From the NCBI RefSeq assembly GCF_007829815.1, contig NZ_VIWT01000001.1:806001-870000 (forward strand): 64,000 nucleotides of DNA, given 5' to 3'. Source of the DNA: Kitasatospora viridis. GTDB taxonomy: Bacteria > Actinomycetota > Actinomycetes > Streptomycetales > Streptomycetaceae. Below the pieces are notes generated by a model. That model saw only the letters and a program-made list of their open reading frames with translations. It was not told the origin of the DNA and searched no databases. Both the position numbers and the translations under genes were made by a program. Shown piece by piece: positions 54,620 through 63,409 of this stretch (within the stretch, counting starts at the first letter, position 1; each line of letters starts with the position of its first letter).

Positions 54620-56203
54620 TCAGCGGACCTCGATGTTGGCCATCATCGCCATGTCCTCGTGCTCCAGGTTGTGGCAGTGCAGCATGTACCGGCCGCGGTA
54701 GCCGTCGAACCGGATCGCCACGGTGACCGTCTCGCCGTCGCGCACCAGCACGGTGTCCTTCCAGCCCGCGTCGGAGGCGCCGGGCCCCCCGCTGCCGCGC
54801 GAGAGCACCTGGAAGTTGCCCAGGTGGACGTGGATCGGGTGGCGCAGGTCGCTCTTCAGCTTCCAGGTCTCCACCACGCCCATCGTCGGGTCGGCGTCGC
54901 TGCGGTTCGGGTCGAACCCCTTGCCGTTCACCACCCAGCCCATCACTCCGCCGACCAGGCCGGAGGTGAAGTCGAAATTGCGGGTCACCCCGCCGGACGG
55001 GGGCGCCAGCCGCTCGAAGTCGCCGGCCAGCTTGGCCGGCAGCGGGGCCGGGGTCGGGCCGTCCTTGGCCACGTGGAAGCGCATCACCGAGCCGGGGCCG
55101 CCGGTGTCCTTGCGGTTGACCAGGGTGACCAGGGTGCCCACCCGGTAGCGGGAGAAGTCCACCACGACGTCGAACCGCTCCGCCGGGGCGATGTCGATGC
55201 TGTCGTGCGCGATCGGCGCGGGCAGCAGTCCGCCGTCGCCGCCGATCTGCTGGAAGGCCTGGCCGCCGGAGGGCGGCGGGTCCAGCGCCAGGGTGTACTC
55301 ACGGGCGTTGGAGGCGTTCAGCAGGCGCAGCCGGTAGGTGGTGGCGCTGACGTCCACCACCGGCCAGGGCGCGCCGTTCACCAGGATCACGTCGCCCAGC
55401 ACCCCGCCGCGGTACGCGCCGTCCACGCCGGGCGTCTTCAGCAGCGTCGGGTCCTTGGCCGGGTAGCGGAACGAGCCGTCGGCCTCGAAGGAGCGGTCGC
55501 AGATCAGCAGCGGCAGCTCGCGGTCGCCGTCCGGCAGCCCGAGGCCGGCCTCGACGTCGTCCCGGATCAGGTGCATGCCGGCCAGGCCGCGCCACACCTG
55601 CGGCGCGGAGAAGTCCATCCGGTGGTCGTGGTACCAGAGCGTGGCCGCCCGCTGCTCGTGCGGGTACTCGTAGTTGCGCACCCCGGTGACCACCGAGGCC
55701 CGCGGGTCCTTGGGCATGCCCGGCATGCTCGGCGCGGCCGAAGACATGCCCGCCATGCCCGCCATGTCGCCGCCGGGCAGCACCAGGTCGGTCGGGTAGC
55801 CGTCGCTCTCCGGGGCGGTCCGCCCGCCGTGCAGGTGGGTGACGATCGGCACGGAGAGCGCGTTGGTCTGGCGCACCACGGCGCGCCGCCCGCTGCGGGC
55901 CTCGAAGGTGGGCCCGGGGAACCGGCCGTCGTAGCCCCAGATGGTGGTCTTGTGGCCGGGAATGATCTCCACGTCGGCCGGACGGACCGTCAGATCGTAG
56001 TAGTCGGTGCCGCCGTCGGTCCGGGTCGGCTTCATCACCGGCGGGATCGGCAGCGGCACCTGGAAGGGCTGGGGGAGGGGCAGCGCGCTCTTCAGCAGTT
56101 TGGGACCGCCGCCCGCCCCCGAGGAGGAGCAGGCGGCGGCCAGGGGGCTGAGCACGACGGCCGAGGCCGCCCAGCCCAGCAGTTGCCGGCGCGAGGGGGA
56201 CAT
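54620..56203 (-). CDS. secreted multicopper oxidase (CotA/laccase-like)
   Basis: This is a 527-residue exported oxidase. The N-terminus has a twin-arginine motif (SRRQLLGWAAS) and a lipobox LAAAC, so it is probably a Tat-exported lipoprotein. Copper motifs are THLHGG, WYHDHRMD, HPIHVHLGNFQ and HCHNLEHEDMAMM, giving all type 1 to 3 ligands. A Met-rich stretch (GGDMAGMAGMSS...MPGMP, about 130-150) resembles the loops of cuprous oxidases such as CueO. The likely job is phenol or Cu(I) oxidation at the cell surface. The ATG shares one base with the stop of the upstream membrane-protein gene. Confidence 0.92.
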   Translation of the reverse strand: MSPSRRQLLGWAASAVVLSPLAAACSSSGAGGGPKLLKSALPLPQPFQVPLPIPPVMKPTRTDGGTDYYDLTVRPADVEIIPGHKTTIWGYDGRFPGPTFEARSGRRAVVRQTNALSVPIVTHLHGGRTAPESDGYPTDLVLPGGDMAGMAGMSSAAPSMPGMPKDPRASVVTGVRNYEYPHEQRAATLWYHDHRMDFSAPQVWRGLAGMHLIRDDVEAGLGLPDGDRELPLLICDRSFEADGSFRYPAKDPTLLKTPGVDGAYRGGVLGDVILVNGAPWPVVDVSATTYRLRLLNASNAREYTLALDPPPSGGQAFQQIGGDGGLLPAPIAHDSIDIAPAERFDVVVDFSRYRVGTLVTLVNRKDTGGPGSVMRFHVAKDGPTPAPLPAKLAGDFERLAPPSGGVTRNFDFTSGLVGGVMGWVVNGKGFDPNRSDADPTMGVVETWKLKSDLRHPIHVHLGNFQVLSRGSGGPGASDAGWKDTVLVRDGETVTVAIRFDGYRGRYMLHCHNLEHEDMAMMANIEVR

Positions 56204-56628
56204 CACGCGCCCCGGCGCGGCTGCCACACCCAGGTGGCCAGCGCGACGGCGACGCCGAAGGTGATCACCCCGAGCGGGACGTGCACGGCGAGGTTGTGCG
56301 AGCCGCCCACCGCGGCCTGCGCCACGACCAGCACCAGCAGCGCCGTGCTGGCCAGCGCCAGCCAGCCCGGCCCGCGCTTGCGCCAGTGCACCACGGACAG
56401 CACCAGCTGGATCAGGGCCAGCACGATCACCGCGGCCGCGCCCTTGGCGTGCACGTCCTTCATCGAGTCGTTGCCGTTGAGGAACGAGCCCGCGGTGATC
56501 GCCTGCACCACGATGGACAGGCACTCCAGGGCGACCACCACGGCCAGTGCCTTGGCCAGGCCGGTCCGCCGAACCGCCCCGCCGGCCGGACCGGCCGGGG
56601 CTCCGTATGCGGTCTTCTCTGCGCTCAT
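56203..56628 (-). CDS. four-helix membrane protein (DUF6220-like)
   Basis: This is a 141-residue integral membrane protein with four segments: LAKALAVVVALECLSIVVQA, AAAVIVLALIQLVLSVVHW, WLALASTALLVLVVAQAAVG and VPLGVITFGVAVALATWVW. His residues in VHAKGA, VVHW and LAVHVPLG lie at helix ends like cytochrome-type ligands. The ATG at 56628 behind GAAGG is preferred over longer starts. It is coupled (TGATG) to the multicopper oxidase, suggesting an electron-transfer partner (inference). Confidence 0.75.
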   Translation of the reverse strand: MSAEKTAYGAPAGPAGGAVRRTGLAKALAVVVALECLSIVVQAITAGSFLNGNDSMKDVHAKGAAAVIVLALIQLVLSVVHWRKRGPGWLALASTALLVLVVAQAAVGGSHNLAVHVPLGVITFGVAVALATWVWQPRRGA

Positions 56629-56812
56629 CCGCTGTTGCCTTCTTCCACGATCGCTGGGTCCGGGTCGGACCACCGGCCGCTCTCGCAGCGGTCGGTGACC
56701 GATGATCAGGACCAGCATCGGGGTGCGGCGCCTCGCGGACATCCGCTGCTGAACGGCAACCCAGTACGCCGGTGGACGTACGGCGGGTGCGTCGGCGAAC
56801 GGGGCCCGGCGA

Positions 56813-57478
56813 TCAGTCCGCGTCGCCGCTGACCAGGCCGGACTGGAAGGCGAAGACCACCAGCTGGGCGCGGTCCCGGGCGTGCAGCTTGATCATCGCC
56901 CGGGAGACGTGGGTGCGGGCGGTGGCCGGGCTGATGAACAGCCGGGCGGCGATCTCCTCGTTCGACAGCCCGTCCGCCACCAGCGCGACGATCTCGCGCT
57001 CGCGGTCGGTCAGTTGGGAGAGCTGCGGGTGCAGCCGCAGCGCGGTGGCCGGGCGCGAGACGTAGGCGCTGATCAGCTTGCGGGTGACGCTCGGCGAGAG
57101 CAGCGACTCGCCGGAGGCCACCACCCGGACCGCGCGCAGCAGTTCCTGCGGCTCGGTGTCCTTGACCAGGAAGCCGCTCGCGCCGGCCCGCAGCGCCTCG
57201 AAGACGTACTCGTCGAGGTCGAAGGTGGTCAGCATGATCACCTTGGTGGTGGCCAGCTGCGGGTCCGCGGTGATCACCCGCAGCGCCTCCAGGCCGTCCA
57301 TCTGCGGCATCCGGACGTCCAGCAGCGCCACGTCCGGCTGGGTCCGCCGGACCAGCTCGACCGCGGCCCGGCCGTCCACCGCCTCCCCGGCCAGCTCCAT
57401 GTCGTCCTCCGAATCGAGCAGCACGCGCAGCCCGATCCGGACCAGGCTCTGATCATCGGCCACCAGTACACGGATCAT
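56813..57478 (-). CDS. NarL/LuxR-type response regulator
   Basis: This is a 221-residue two-domain regulator. The receiver domain has Asp-Asp near 8-9 (VADDQ), the phosphorylation site Asp54 in VALLDVRMPQMDG, and Lys in LVKDTEP. The C-terminal LuxR helix-turn-helix holds LTDREREIVALVADGLSNEEIAARLFISPATARTHV (described in part). It lies 4 bp after its kinase gene and upstream of the oxidase pair, so it may control that operon. Confidence 0.95.
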   Translation of the reverse strand: MIRVLVADDQSLVRIGLRVLLDSEDDMELAGEAVDGRAAVELVRRTQPDVALLDVRMPQMDGLEALRVITADPQLATTKVIMLTTFDLDEYVFEALRAGASGFLVKDTEPQELLRAVRVVASGESLLSPSVTRKLISAYVSRPATALRLHPQLSQLTDREREIVALVADGLSNEEIAARLFISPATARTHVSRAMIKLHARDRAQLVVFAFQSGLVSGDAD

Positions 57479-57482
57479 GGGG

Positions 57483-58640
57483 CTAGCTTGCCCGAGGTAG
57501 CCGCGCGGTCACAACAAATCCTCCGCCCGGACGCGGACCGGCCTCCAACAGACCGCCCAGCGCCTCGGTCCGCTCCTTCATCCCCTGGATCCCGTGGCCG
57601 CCCGAGGCGCGCGAGCGCGGCCGGGCCGGCTCGGCCCCGGCCGGCGGGCCCGCGCCGTTACCCACCCGCACCAGCAACGCCCGGGGCGAGTAGTCGAGTT
57701 CCACCGAGGCGGCGTCCGCCTCGGCGTGGTGCAGCACGTTGGTCAGCGACTCCTGGACGATCCGGTAGGCGGCCCGCTCCACCTCGGCCGGCAGCGGCAC
57801 CCGCTCCCCACTGACCGTCAGTTCCACCGCCACGCCCGCCCGGCGCACCGTGGCCAGCAGCTCGTCGAGGTGCTGCAGGCCCAGGTCCGGCTCGGCCGGC
57901 ATCTCCCGGAACACCCCGAAGGTGGCGTCCAGCTCGGTCATCGCCTCCCGGCTGACCCGGCCCACCGCGTCCAGCGCGTCCGCCATCTGCTCCGGCCGCT
58001 TCTCGCTCACGTGCAGCGCGATCCCGGACTGCATGCTGATCACCGCCAGCGCGTGGCCCACCACGTCGTGCACCTCGCGGGCGATGCCGAGCCGCTCCTC
58101 GGCCACCCGGCGCCGGATCTCCTCGGCCTCGGCCCGGGCCACCGCCCGGCGGCGCAGCCGCACCGCCGCCGGCAGCGTGCCCGGCACCAGCAGCAGCACC
58201 CCCAGCTGCGCCGAGAAGCCCCACACCTCGTCGAACGGGGTTCCGGAGCCCAACGCCCGCACCAGGTAGGGCAGCAGCACCACGGCCAGGGCCAGCGCGC
58301 TGGCGCTCAGCGCCACCCACCACTCGGTGCGGCCGGCCACCGAGAGCAGCGCGGCGCCCACCGCCAGCGCGGCCGGGGTCGGGTGGTCGCCCATGCCCAG
58401 CGCGGCCGCCGCCGCGGCCGTCACCACCACCAGCGCGGGCAGCGGCCGGGAGCGCCGCACCAGCAGCGCCGCCGCCGTCACCACCCCCAGCGCGTCGCCC
58501 GGCACCGTGGTGCCGCGGTGCGAGAAGAGCAGTGGGGAGAGCGCCACCCCGGCACCCAGCAGGACGGCCAGCACCATGTCGAAGGCGGCTGTGCGCAGGT
58601 TCTCGGCGGACGGCGAACTGCTCGCTTCGGAGGTATCCAC
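57483..58640 (-). CDS. NarL-type sensor histidine kinase
   Basis: This is a 385-residue kinase with about six N-terminal membrane segments up to residue 165. The HisKA_3 box is EVHDVVGHALAVISMQ, the N-box ESLTNVLHHA, and the G boxes VGNGAG (slightly changed) and GGHGIQGMKERTEALGG. The GTG start is at 58640. It forms a two-gene operon with the response regulator and, unlike the two other kinases here, has its partner. Confidence 0.93.
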   Translation of the reverse strand: MDTSEASSSPSAENLRTAAFDMVLAVLLGAGVALSPLLFSHRGTTVPGDALGVVTAAALLVRRSRPLPALVVVTAAAAAALGMGDHPTPAALAVGAALLSVAGRTEWWVALSASALALAVVLLPYLVRALGSGTPFDEVWGFSAQLGVLLLVPGTLPAAVRLRRRAVARAEAEEIRRRVAEERLGIAREVHDVVGHALAVISMQSGIALHVSEKRPEQMADALDAVGRVSREAMTELDATFGVFREMPAEPDLGLQHLDELLATVRRAGVAVELTVSGERVPLPAEVERAAYRIVQESLTNVLHHAEADAASVELDYSPRALLVRVGNGAGPPAGAEPARPRSRASGGHGIQGMKERTEALGGLLEAGPRPGGGFVVTARLPRAS

Positions 58641-58821
58641 GCCCCGACCTTAGGAGGCGCCGGGCCCGGTCTCAACCGCCCCGGCCGGTCGGCTGCCGTT
58701 CCCCGGTACCGGTCATACGTTCGTCGGCGTACCAGGGTTACCGCGAGGCGCTGACGACATGCGAAGGGCTGGTGAGGGACCTTTGTGGAGAACCAGCAGC
58801 CCGTTCCCGGAGGAACCAGGC

Positions 58822-59412
58822 ATGACCGTCCCCACCGCACCCGCACCGGCCACGCCGGGCCCCCGGGGCCCGCGCAGCAAGCCGTCGGGCGTCCAACTCC
58901 CGCCGCCGGTGCGGAAGACCATGGTGGTCCTGCACGTGATCTCCTCGGTGAGCTGGCTGGCCCTGATGCTCTGCGTGCTCGCGATGAGCACCACCGCGCT
59001 GCTGACCGACGACGCCGACACGGTGCGCGCCCTCTACCGGGCGATGCCAGTGCTCGGCGACACGCTGATCCTCCCGCTGAGCCTGCTCTCGGTGCTCACC
59101 GGGCTCGCGCTGTCGCTCGGCACGCCCTGGCGGATCTTCAAGTACCGTTGGATCACCGTCAAGTTCTGGTTGTCCCTGGCGGCGGCCGCGGCCTCCATCT
59201 TCCAACTCACCGCCCGGCTGCACGAAGCCGCCCACCTGGCGGTGACGCACCCGACCGGGCCGGTCTCCGCGATGCACCTCGGCTTCGTCCGCTACAACCT
59301 GGTGATCGTGCCGACCATCGCGCTGACCGTGTACGTGATCAACGTCTGGCTGTCGGTCTTCAAGCCCTGGGGGCTGCGCCCCCGCTGGGTCGCCAAGAAC
59401 CGGCGCTCCTGA
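58822..59412 (+). CDS. four-helix membrane protein (DUF2269-like), paralogue 2
   Basis: This is a 196-residue paralogue of the protein at 53.9 kb. The shared pattern is VLHVISSVSWLALMLCVL, the ALLTDDADTVRALYRA loop, ITVKFWLSLAAAAASIFQLTARLHEAAHLAVTHPTGPVSAM (given only in part) and a final helix ending KPWG. It has an AGGAA site. The two copies flank the kinase/regulator and oxidase genes, which suggests an old local duplication. The function is unknown. Confidence 0.75.
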   Translation: MTVPTAPAPATPGPRGPRSKPSGVQLPPPVRKTMVVLHVISSVSWLALMLCVLAMSTTALLTDDADTVRALYRAMPVLGDTLILPLSLLSVLTGLALSLGTPWRIFKYRWITVKFWLSLAAAAASIFQLTARLHEAAHLAVTHPTGPVSAMHLGFVRYNLVIVPTIALTVYVINVWLSVFKPWGLRPRWVAKNRRS

Positions 59413-59477
59413 CCGACCGCGGCCGACCGCTCCGCACCCACCACCACGCAGCTGACCGACCGACAGGAGAACCCGCC

Positions 59478-59885
59478 ATGACCACCGAGAACACCAGCAC
59501 GGCCGTCGCCGAGATCGAGCAGCTGTCCAAGGTCTGGTGCCAGGCCGAACTGACCGGCGACACCGGCACCCTGGCCGAGCTGCTGCACCCGGACTTCCTG
59601 GCGGTCGGCCCGCGCGGCTTCCTGCTCACCAAGGAGCAGTGGATCGGGCGGCACTCCTCCGGCGACCTGCGCTACACCGAGGTCGGCTGGGACGAGGCCG
59701 TGGTCCGGGTCTTCGGCGACACGGTGATCAGCGTGGCGGTCCAGGCCCAGCAGGCCACCTTCCAGGGTCGGCCGATCCCCGGATCCTTCCGGGTCACTCA
59801 GACCGCGGTCCGGCTGGACGGCCGGTGGGTGATCGCGGGCGTGCACCTCAGCGCCCTCGACGCCCCCCGGACGCCCGCCGCATAG
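59478..59885 (+). CDS. NTF2-like (SnoaL/DUF4440) protein
   Basis: This is a 135-residue protein of the nuclear transport factor 2 cone-shaped fold. The first helix is VAEIEQLSKVWCQAELTGD, followed by LAELLHPDFLAVGPRG and strands ending RLDGRWVIAGVHLS. Such proteins act as small isomerases, or as scaffolds with no known activity. An ACAGGAGA ribosome site precedes the ATG. A hairpin terminator follows 65 bp after the stop. Confidence 0.82.
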   Translation: MTTENTSTAVAEIEQLSKVWCQAELTGDTGTLAELLHPDFLAVGPRGFLLTKEQWIGRHSSGDLRYTEVGWDEAVVRVFGDTVISVAVQAQQATFQGRPIPGSFRVTQTAVRLDGRWVIAGVHLSALDAPRTPAA

Positions 59886-59949
59886 GACCGCTTCCCCCGG
59901 CGGCTGGTCCGCCGACCACGGGCGTGGCATCCCCTGACGCGCCCGGGCC

Positions 59950-59984
59950 ACAGGCGGACCCGGATTGCCCCCGGGTCCGCCTGT
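59950..59984 (+). terminator. terminator after the NTF2-like gene
   Basis: A perfect 14-bp stem (59950-59963 with 59971-59984) and a short loop beginning ATTGCC. It lies 65 bp after the stop. Confidence 0.8.
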
Positions 59985-60074
59985 CGGCGGTCACGGCCCG
60001 GTACGGCCGGACGGCGGGCAGGCGGTGGCGGGCGCGGTCGCACGAGACTTCCGAACCCCTCCTGGGAGGCTGGC

Positions 60075-61073
60075 ATGGCACGCGCGCGGCGACGGCTCGA
60101 CACCGGTGAGGCCCTCGCGGCCGCCCTGCTCCTCCCGGTCCGCGGCCCCCGCACCCGCACCACCCCGGCCGGCCGGCCGACCGCCCCGCCGGACCCCGGC
60201 GCCCGCTGGCGGCGCCTGCCGGTCGAGCCGCGCGGCAGCAGCCAGATCGGCGTCTGCTTCCGCGGCGAACGGGCCGAGTCGCTCGGCCTGGAGCCGCGCG
60301 CCGCGCTGCTGCGGCTGCTGCGCTACCCCTTCGACCTGGTCCAACTGACCGCCTGCTGGCACCGGATGGAACCGGAGCCGCTCAGCTTCACCGGCGCCGA
60401 CCTGGACTGGCAGCTCGACGCGGCCGCGCGGGCCGGCAAGCGGGTGGTCCTCTCGGTCGGCGGCGTCACCTCGGGCGGCGGCACGGCGGGCGGCGCCCCG
60501 GCCCACGTGCTCACCCGGGCACTGCCGCAGGGCCGGCTGCTGCGGGCCGAACGCCGCCGCCGGCTGCTCGACGCCTCGATGGCCTTCAGCGCCCGGGTGG
60601 TGCGGCAGTACCGCGCGCACCCGGCGGTGGCCGCCTGGCAGGTCGAGTGGGCGCCGCCGGACCCGCTGGGCCTGGAGGCCCGCTGGCGCTCCGCCGCCGA
60701 CTTCGCCCGCCAGGAGGCCGAGGCGGTGCGCCGGGCCGACCCCGACCGCCCGGTGCTGCTCGCCGGACCGGCGCGGCAGACCCGCCGCCCCTGGCGGCGC
60801 CCCGGCCCGCCCGCCGCGGACCAGCGGGCCACGGCCCTGGTCGGGATCGGCCCGGGCCACCCCTCCCCCGCCGCGCCCTGGAGCGGTGCCTGGCGGCCCG
60901 CCGAACGACCCGCCGAGCGGCTGCTGCGCGCCTACAACCAGACCCTGCGCCGGCACGCGCCCGCCACCCCCCGCGGCTACCTGTTCCGCGACGCCGAGAG
61001 CTGGGTGCTGCGCGCCCGGGCCGGCGATCCGGAGTGCCTGGAGGCCTTCGCCTGGGTGCTGGCCAACCCCTGA
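60075..61073 (+). CDS. putative TIM-barrel (glycoside-hydrolase-like) protein
   Basis: This is a 332-residue protein. After a basic, Pro-rich first 50 residues the pattern IGVCFRGERAESLGL...VQLTACWHRMEPEPLSF and the strand GKRVVLSVGG resemble barrels of the beta-galactosidase/GH42-like superfamily. AAWQVEWAPPDP near residue 195 occupies the place of the usual N-E pair, but no clear catalytic Glu pair is seen, so activity is doubtful. No signal peptide is present. A GGGAGG site precedes ATG 60075. Confidence 0.6.
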   Translation: MARARRRLDTGEALAAALLLPVRGPRTRTTPAGRPTAPPDPGARWRRLPVEPRGSSQIGVCFRGERAESLGLEPRAALLRLLRYPFDLVQLTACWHRMEPEPLSFTGADLDWQLDAAARAGKRVVLSVGGVTSGGGTAGGAPAHVLTRALPQGRLLRAERRRRLLDASMAFSARVVRQYRAHPAVAAWQVEWAPPDPLGLEARWRSAADFARQEAEAVRRADPDRPVLLAGPARQTRRPWRRPGPPAADQRATALVGIGPGHPSPAAPWSGAWRPAERPAERLLRAYNQTLRRHAPATPRGYLFRDAESWVLRARAGDPECLEAFAWVLANP

Positions 61074-61077
61074 AAGC

Positions 61078-61119
61078 ACGTCAGCCGTCAGCCGCGGACG
61101 GGCGGCTGACGGCTGACGT
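61078..61119. terminator. terminator between convergent genes
   Basis: A perfect 18-bp stem (61078-61095 with 61102-61119) follows the TIM-barrel gene and precedes the ferredoxin stop on the other strand. Each arm holds two CAGCCGT-like units. Confidence 0.88.
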
Positions 61120-61155
61120 TGTGTCGGCTGGATCTCGGGCAGCGGGGCCGGCCGG

Positions 61156-61368
61156 TCAGCCGGCCCGCCGCACCAACCGGATCGCCTGGACCGGACAGCC
61201 GTCCTCGGCGTCGGTCAGGCGCTCCAGCAGGGCGGCCGGCGGCGCCGGGTCGAGGACCAGCACCCGGCCGTCGCTCGGCCGCTGGTCGAAGACCTCGGGC
61301 AGGGTCCGCGCGCACTGGCCCGCCCCCGCGCAGCGCAGGCGGTCCACCACCACCTCGACGGCGGTCAC
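61156..61368 (-). CDS. 3Fe-4S ferredoxin
   Basis: This is a 70-residue ferredoxin. The cluster ligands are the Cys residues of CAGAGQC and of the later CPVQAI, with Ala in the position of the fourth Cys, giving a 3Fe-4S type. The GTG start overlaps the P450 stop (GTGA), the usual arrangement for the dedicated redox partner of a CYP105-like enzyme. Confidence 0.93.
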   Translation of the reverse strand: MTAVEVVVDRLRCAGAGQCARTLPEVFDQRPSDGRVLVLDPAPPAALLERLTDAEDGCPVQAIRLVRRAG

Positions 61369-62576
61369 CAGCGCACCGGCAGCTCGTACAGGCCGTACAC
61401 CCAGGCGTCGGCGCGGAACGGCAGGGTCTCCAGCGGCTGGGCCAGGCGCAGGCCCGGCAGCCGGGCGAACAGCCGGGCCAGCGCGATCCGCAGCTCCAGC
61501 CGGGCCAGGTTCTGCCCGGCGCACTGGTGGATGCCGTAGCCGAAGCTCAGGTGCTTGGCCCCGGACCGCTCCGGGTCGAACCGCTCGGCGTGCGGGCACA
61601 GCCCCGCGTCGCGGTTGGCCGAGACCAGCGAGCAGACCAGCCACTCGCCGGCCCGGATGGTCACCCCGGCGATCTCGATGTCCTCGGCGGCCCGGCGCAC
61701 CAGGCCGAACTGGATGACCGCGTGGAACCGCAGCAGTTCCTCCACCACCTGCTCCAGCCGCTCCGGGTCCGCGGTGAGCGGGCCGGGCGCCTCGGTCGCG
61801 CCGAGCAGCGTGGCCACCCCGAGCGCCAGCATGTTGGCGGTGGTCTCGTGGCCGGCGATCAGCAGCAGCATCGCGTGGCCGACCAGCTCGTCCTCGGTGA
61901 GCGGCGCGCCGTCCACCTCGCTGGCGCCGAGCCGGCTGAGGATGTCCTCGCCCGGCTCGTCGCGGCGCAGCCGCACCAGGGCGCGCAGGCAGTCCATCAG
62001 CGCCGTGGTGGCCCGCTGCACCTCCTCGGCGGGGGTGTCCACGCCGAGGATGGTCTGGGTGTGCCGCTGGAACTCCGCGCGCTCCTCGGCCGGCACCCCG
62101 AGCAGCTCGGCGATCACCAGGGAGGGGATCGGCAGCGCGAACTGCCGCACCAGGTCGGCGGTCCGCCCGGCGGCGAGCAGCTCGTCCAGGTGCTGGTCGA
62201 CGATCTGCCCGATCCGCGGACGCAGCCGCTCCACCTGACGCACCGTCAGCTCCCGCATGTAGAGCCGGCGGCGCGTGGTGTGCTCGGGCGGATCCATGCC
62301 GATCAGCGACTTCGGCAGCATCACCGTGGACTTGCGGCCCACCGAGAGCGAGGGCGGCATGGCCTGGAACCGGTTGACGCTCACCCGCGGGTCGCCGAGC
62401 AGCGCCCGGACGTCCTGGTAGCGGGTGACCAGCCAGGCCTCCACCCCGTTGGGCCAGCGGTGCCGGCTGATCGGCGCCTGCTCGCGCAGCCCCGCGTACT
62501 GCGGGGGCTCGGCCAGCGGGGAGAGCCGGACCATCGGGAGCCCCGGCAGGTCCGGCGCCTGTGATTCAACGGTCAT
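61365..62576 (-). CDS. cytochrome P450 (CYP105-like)
   Basis: This is a 403-residue soluble P450. The I-helix oxygen motif is AGHETTANML, the E-x-x-R motif is in EELLRF, and the heme loop is FGYGIHQCAGQNLARLEL with the axial Cys. It likely hydroxylates a secondary metabolite or xenobiotic. It is followed by its ferredoxin and preceded 8 bp upstream by an SDR gene, forming a minus-strand operon that runs off the right end. Confidence 0.95.
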   Translation of the reverse strand: MTVESQAPDLPGLPMVRLSPLAEPPQYAGLREQAPISRHRWPNGVEAWLVTRYQDVRALLGDPRVSVNRFQAMPPSLSVGRKSTVMLPKSLIGMDPPEHTTRRRLYMRELTVRQVERLRPRIGQIVDQHLDELLAAGRTADLVRQFALPIPSLVIAELLGVPAEERAEFQRHTQTILGVDTPAEEVQRATTALMDCLRALVRLRRDEPGEDILSRLGASEVDGAPLTEDELVGHAMLLLIAGHETTANMLALGVATLLGATEAPGPLTADPERLEQVVEELLRFHAVIQFGLVRRAAEDIEIAGVTIRAGEWLVCSLVSANRDAGLCPHAERFDPERSGAKHLSFGYGIHQCAGQNLARLELRIALARLFARLPGLRLAQPLETLPFRADAWVYGLYELPVRW

Positions 62577-62584
62577 CGGAACTC

Positions 62585-63409
62585 CTAGATCATGATGCGG
62601 CCGCCGGCCACATCGATGGTCAGTCCGGTCAGCCAGGAGGAGGCGTCGGAGGCCAGGAACAGGGCGGCCTGGGCCACGTCGACCGGCTCGCCGATCCGGC
62701 CCAGCGGGAACTGCTTGACGATCATCGGCAGCCGGTCCGCGGGGATCCGCTCCCGCTGGCTCTCCGTCATGATCGCCGACGGCGAGACGCAGTTGACCCG
62801 CACCCCGTGCTTGCCGACCTCGCCCGCGACGTGCCGGGTGAACATCAGCACCCCGGCCTTGGCGGCCGCGTACGAGGCGGCGGCGAAGCCGGGCAGCCGG
62901 CCCGCCGTCGAGGCCATGGTGATGATCGAGCCGCGCCGGCGCTCGATCATCGAGGGCAGGAAGGTCTGCACCGCCAGGAAGGTGGAGGTCAGGTTGAGGT
63001 CCACCACGGAGCGGAACTGGGCCAGGTCCATCCGCTCGATCGGCACCGGGTCGCCCCCGCCGCCGACGAAGGCGCCCAGCACGTCGATCGGGCCGACCGC
63101 CTCGGTGGCCAGCTCGCGCAGCCGCTCCAACTCGGCCTGCTCGGTGCAGTCGGCGGCGAAGCCCACCGCGCTGCCGCCGGCCGCCCGGATCGCCTCGGCC
63201 GTCTCCTCGACGGCGGACTTGTCCCGGGCCGCCAGCACCACCCGCACGCCGTTCGCCGCCAGGGCGCGCGCCGTCTCGGCGCCGATGCCGCGGGAGGCGC
63301 CGGTGATCAGCGCGGTCCGGCCGATCAGGTCGGGGTAGACCGGGTAGCCGTTCGCGGTGGCGGCGGCGGTGTTGTCGGCGGTGTTGTCGTTGGTGTTGTC
63401 AGTGCTCAC
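62585..63409 (-). CDS. SDR-family oxidoreductase
   Basis: This is a 274-residue short-chain dehydrogenase. The cofactor motif TGASRGIGAETARAL lies near residue 37, NAG is replaced by FVGGGG, and the active site Tyr-x3-Lys is in SYAAAKAG. The N-terminus is a polar Thr/Asn/Asp repeat (DNTNDNTADNTAAA). A leading sequence before the fold suggests 3-oxoacyl-type or alcohol reduction. The GTG start overlaps the preceding oxidoreductase stop by 4 bp. Confidence 0.92.
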   Translation of the reverse strand: MSTDNTNDNTADNTAAATANGYPVYPDLIGRTALITGASRGIGAETARALAANGVRVVLAARDKSAVEETAEAIRAAGGSAVGFAADCTEQAELERLRELATEAVGPIDVLGAFVGGGGDPVPIERMDLAQFRSVVDLNLTSTFLAVQTFLPSMIERRRGSIITMASTAGRLPGFAAASYAAAKAGVLMFTRHVAGEVGKHGVRVNCVSPSAIMTESQRERIPADRLPMIVKQFPLGRIGEPVDVAQAALFLASDASSWLTGLTIDVAGGRIMI

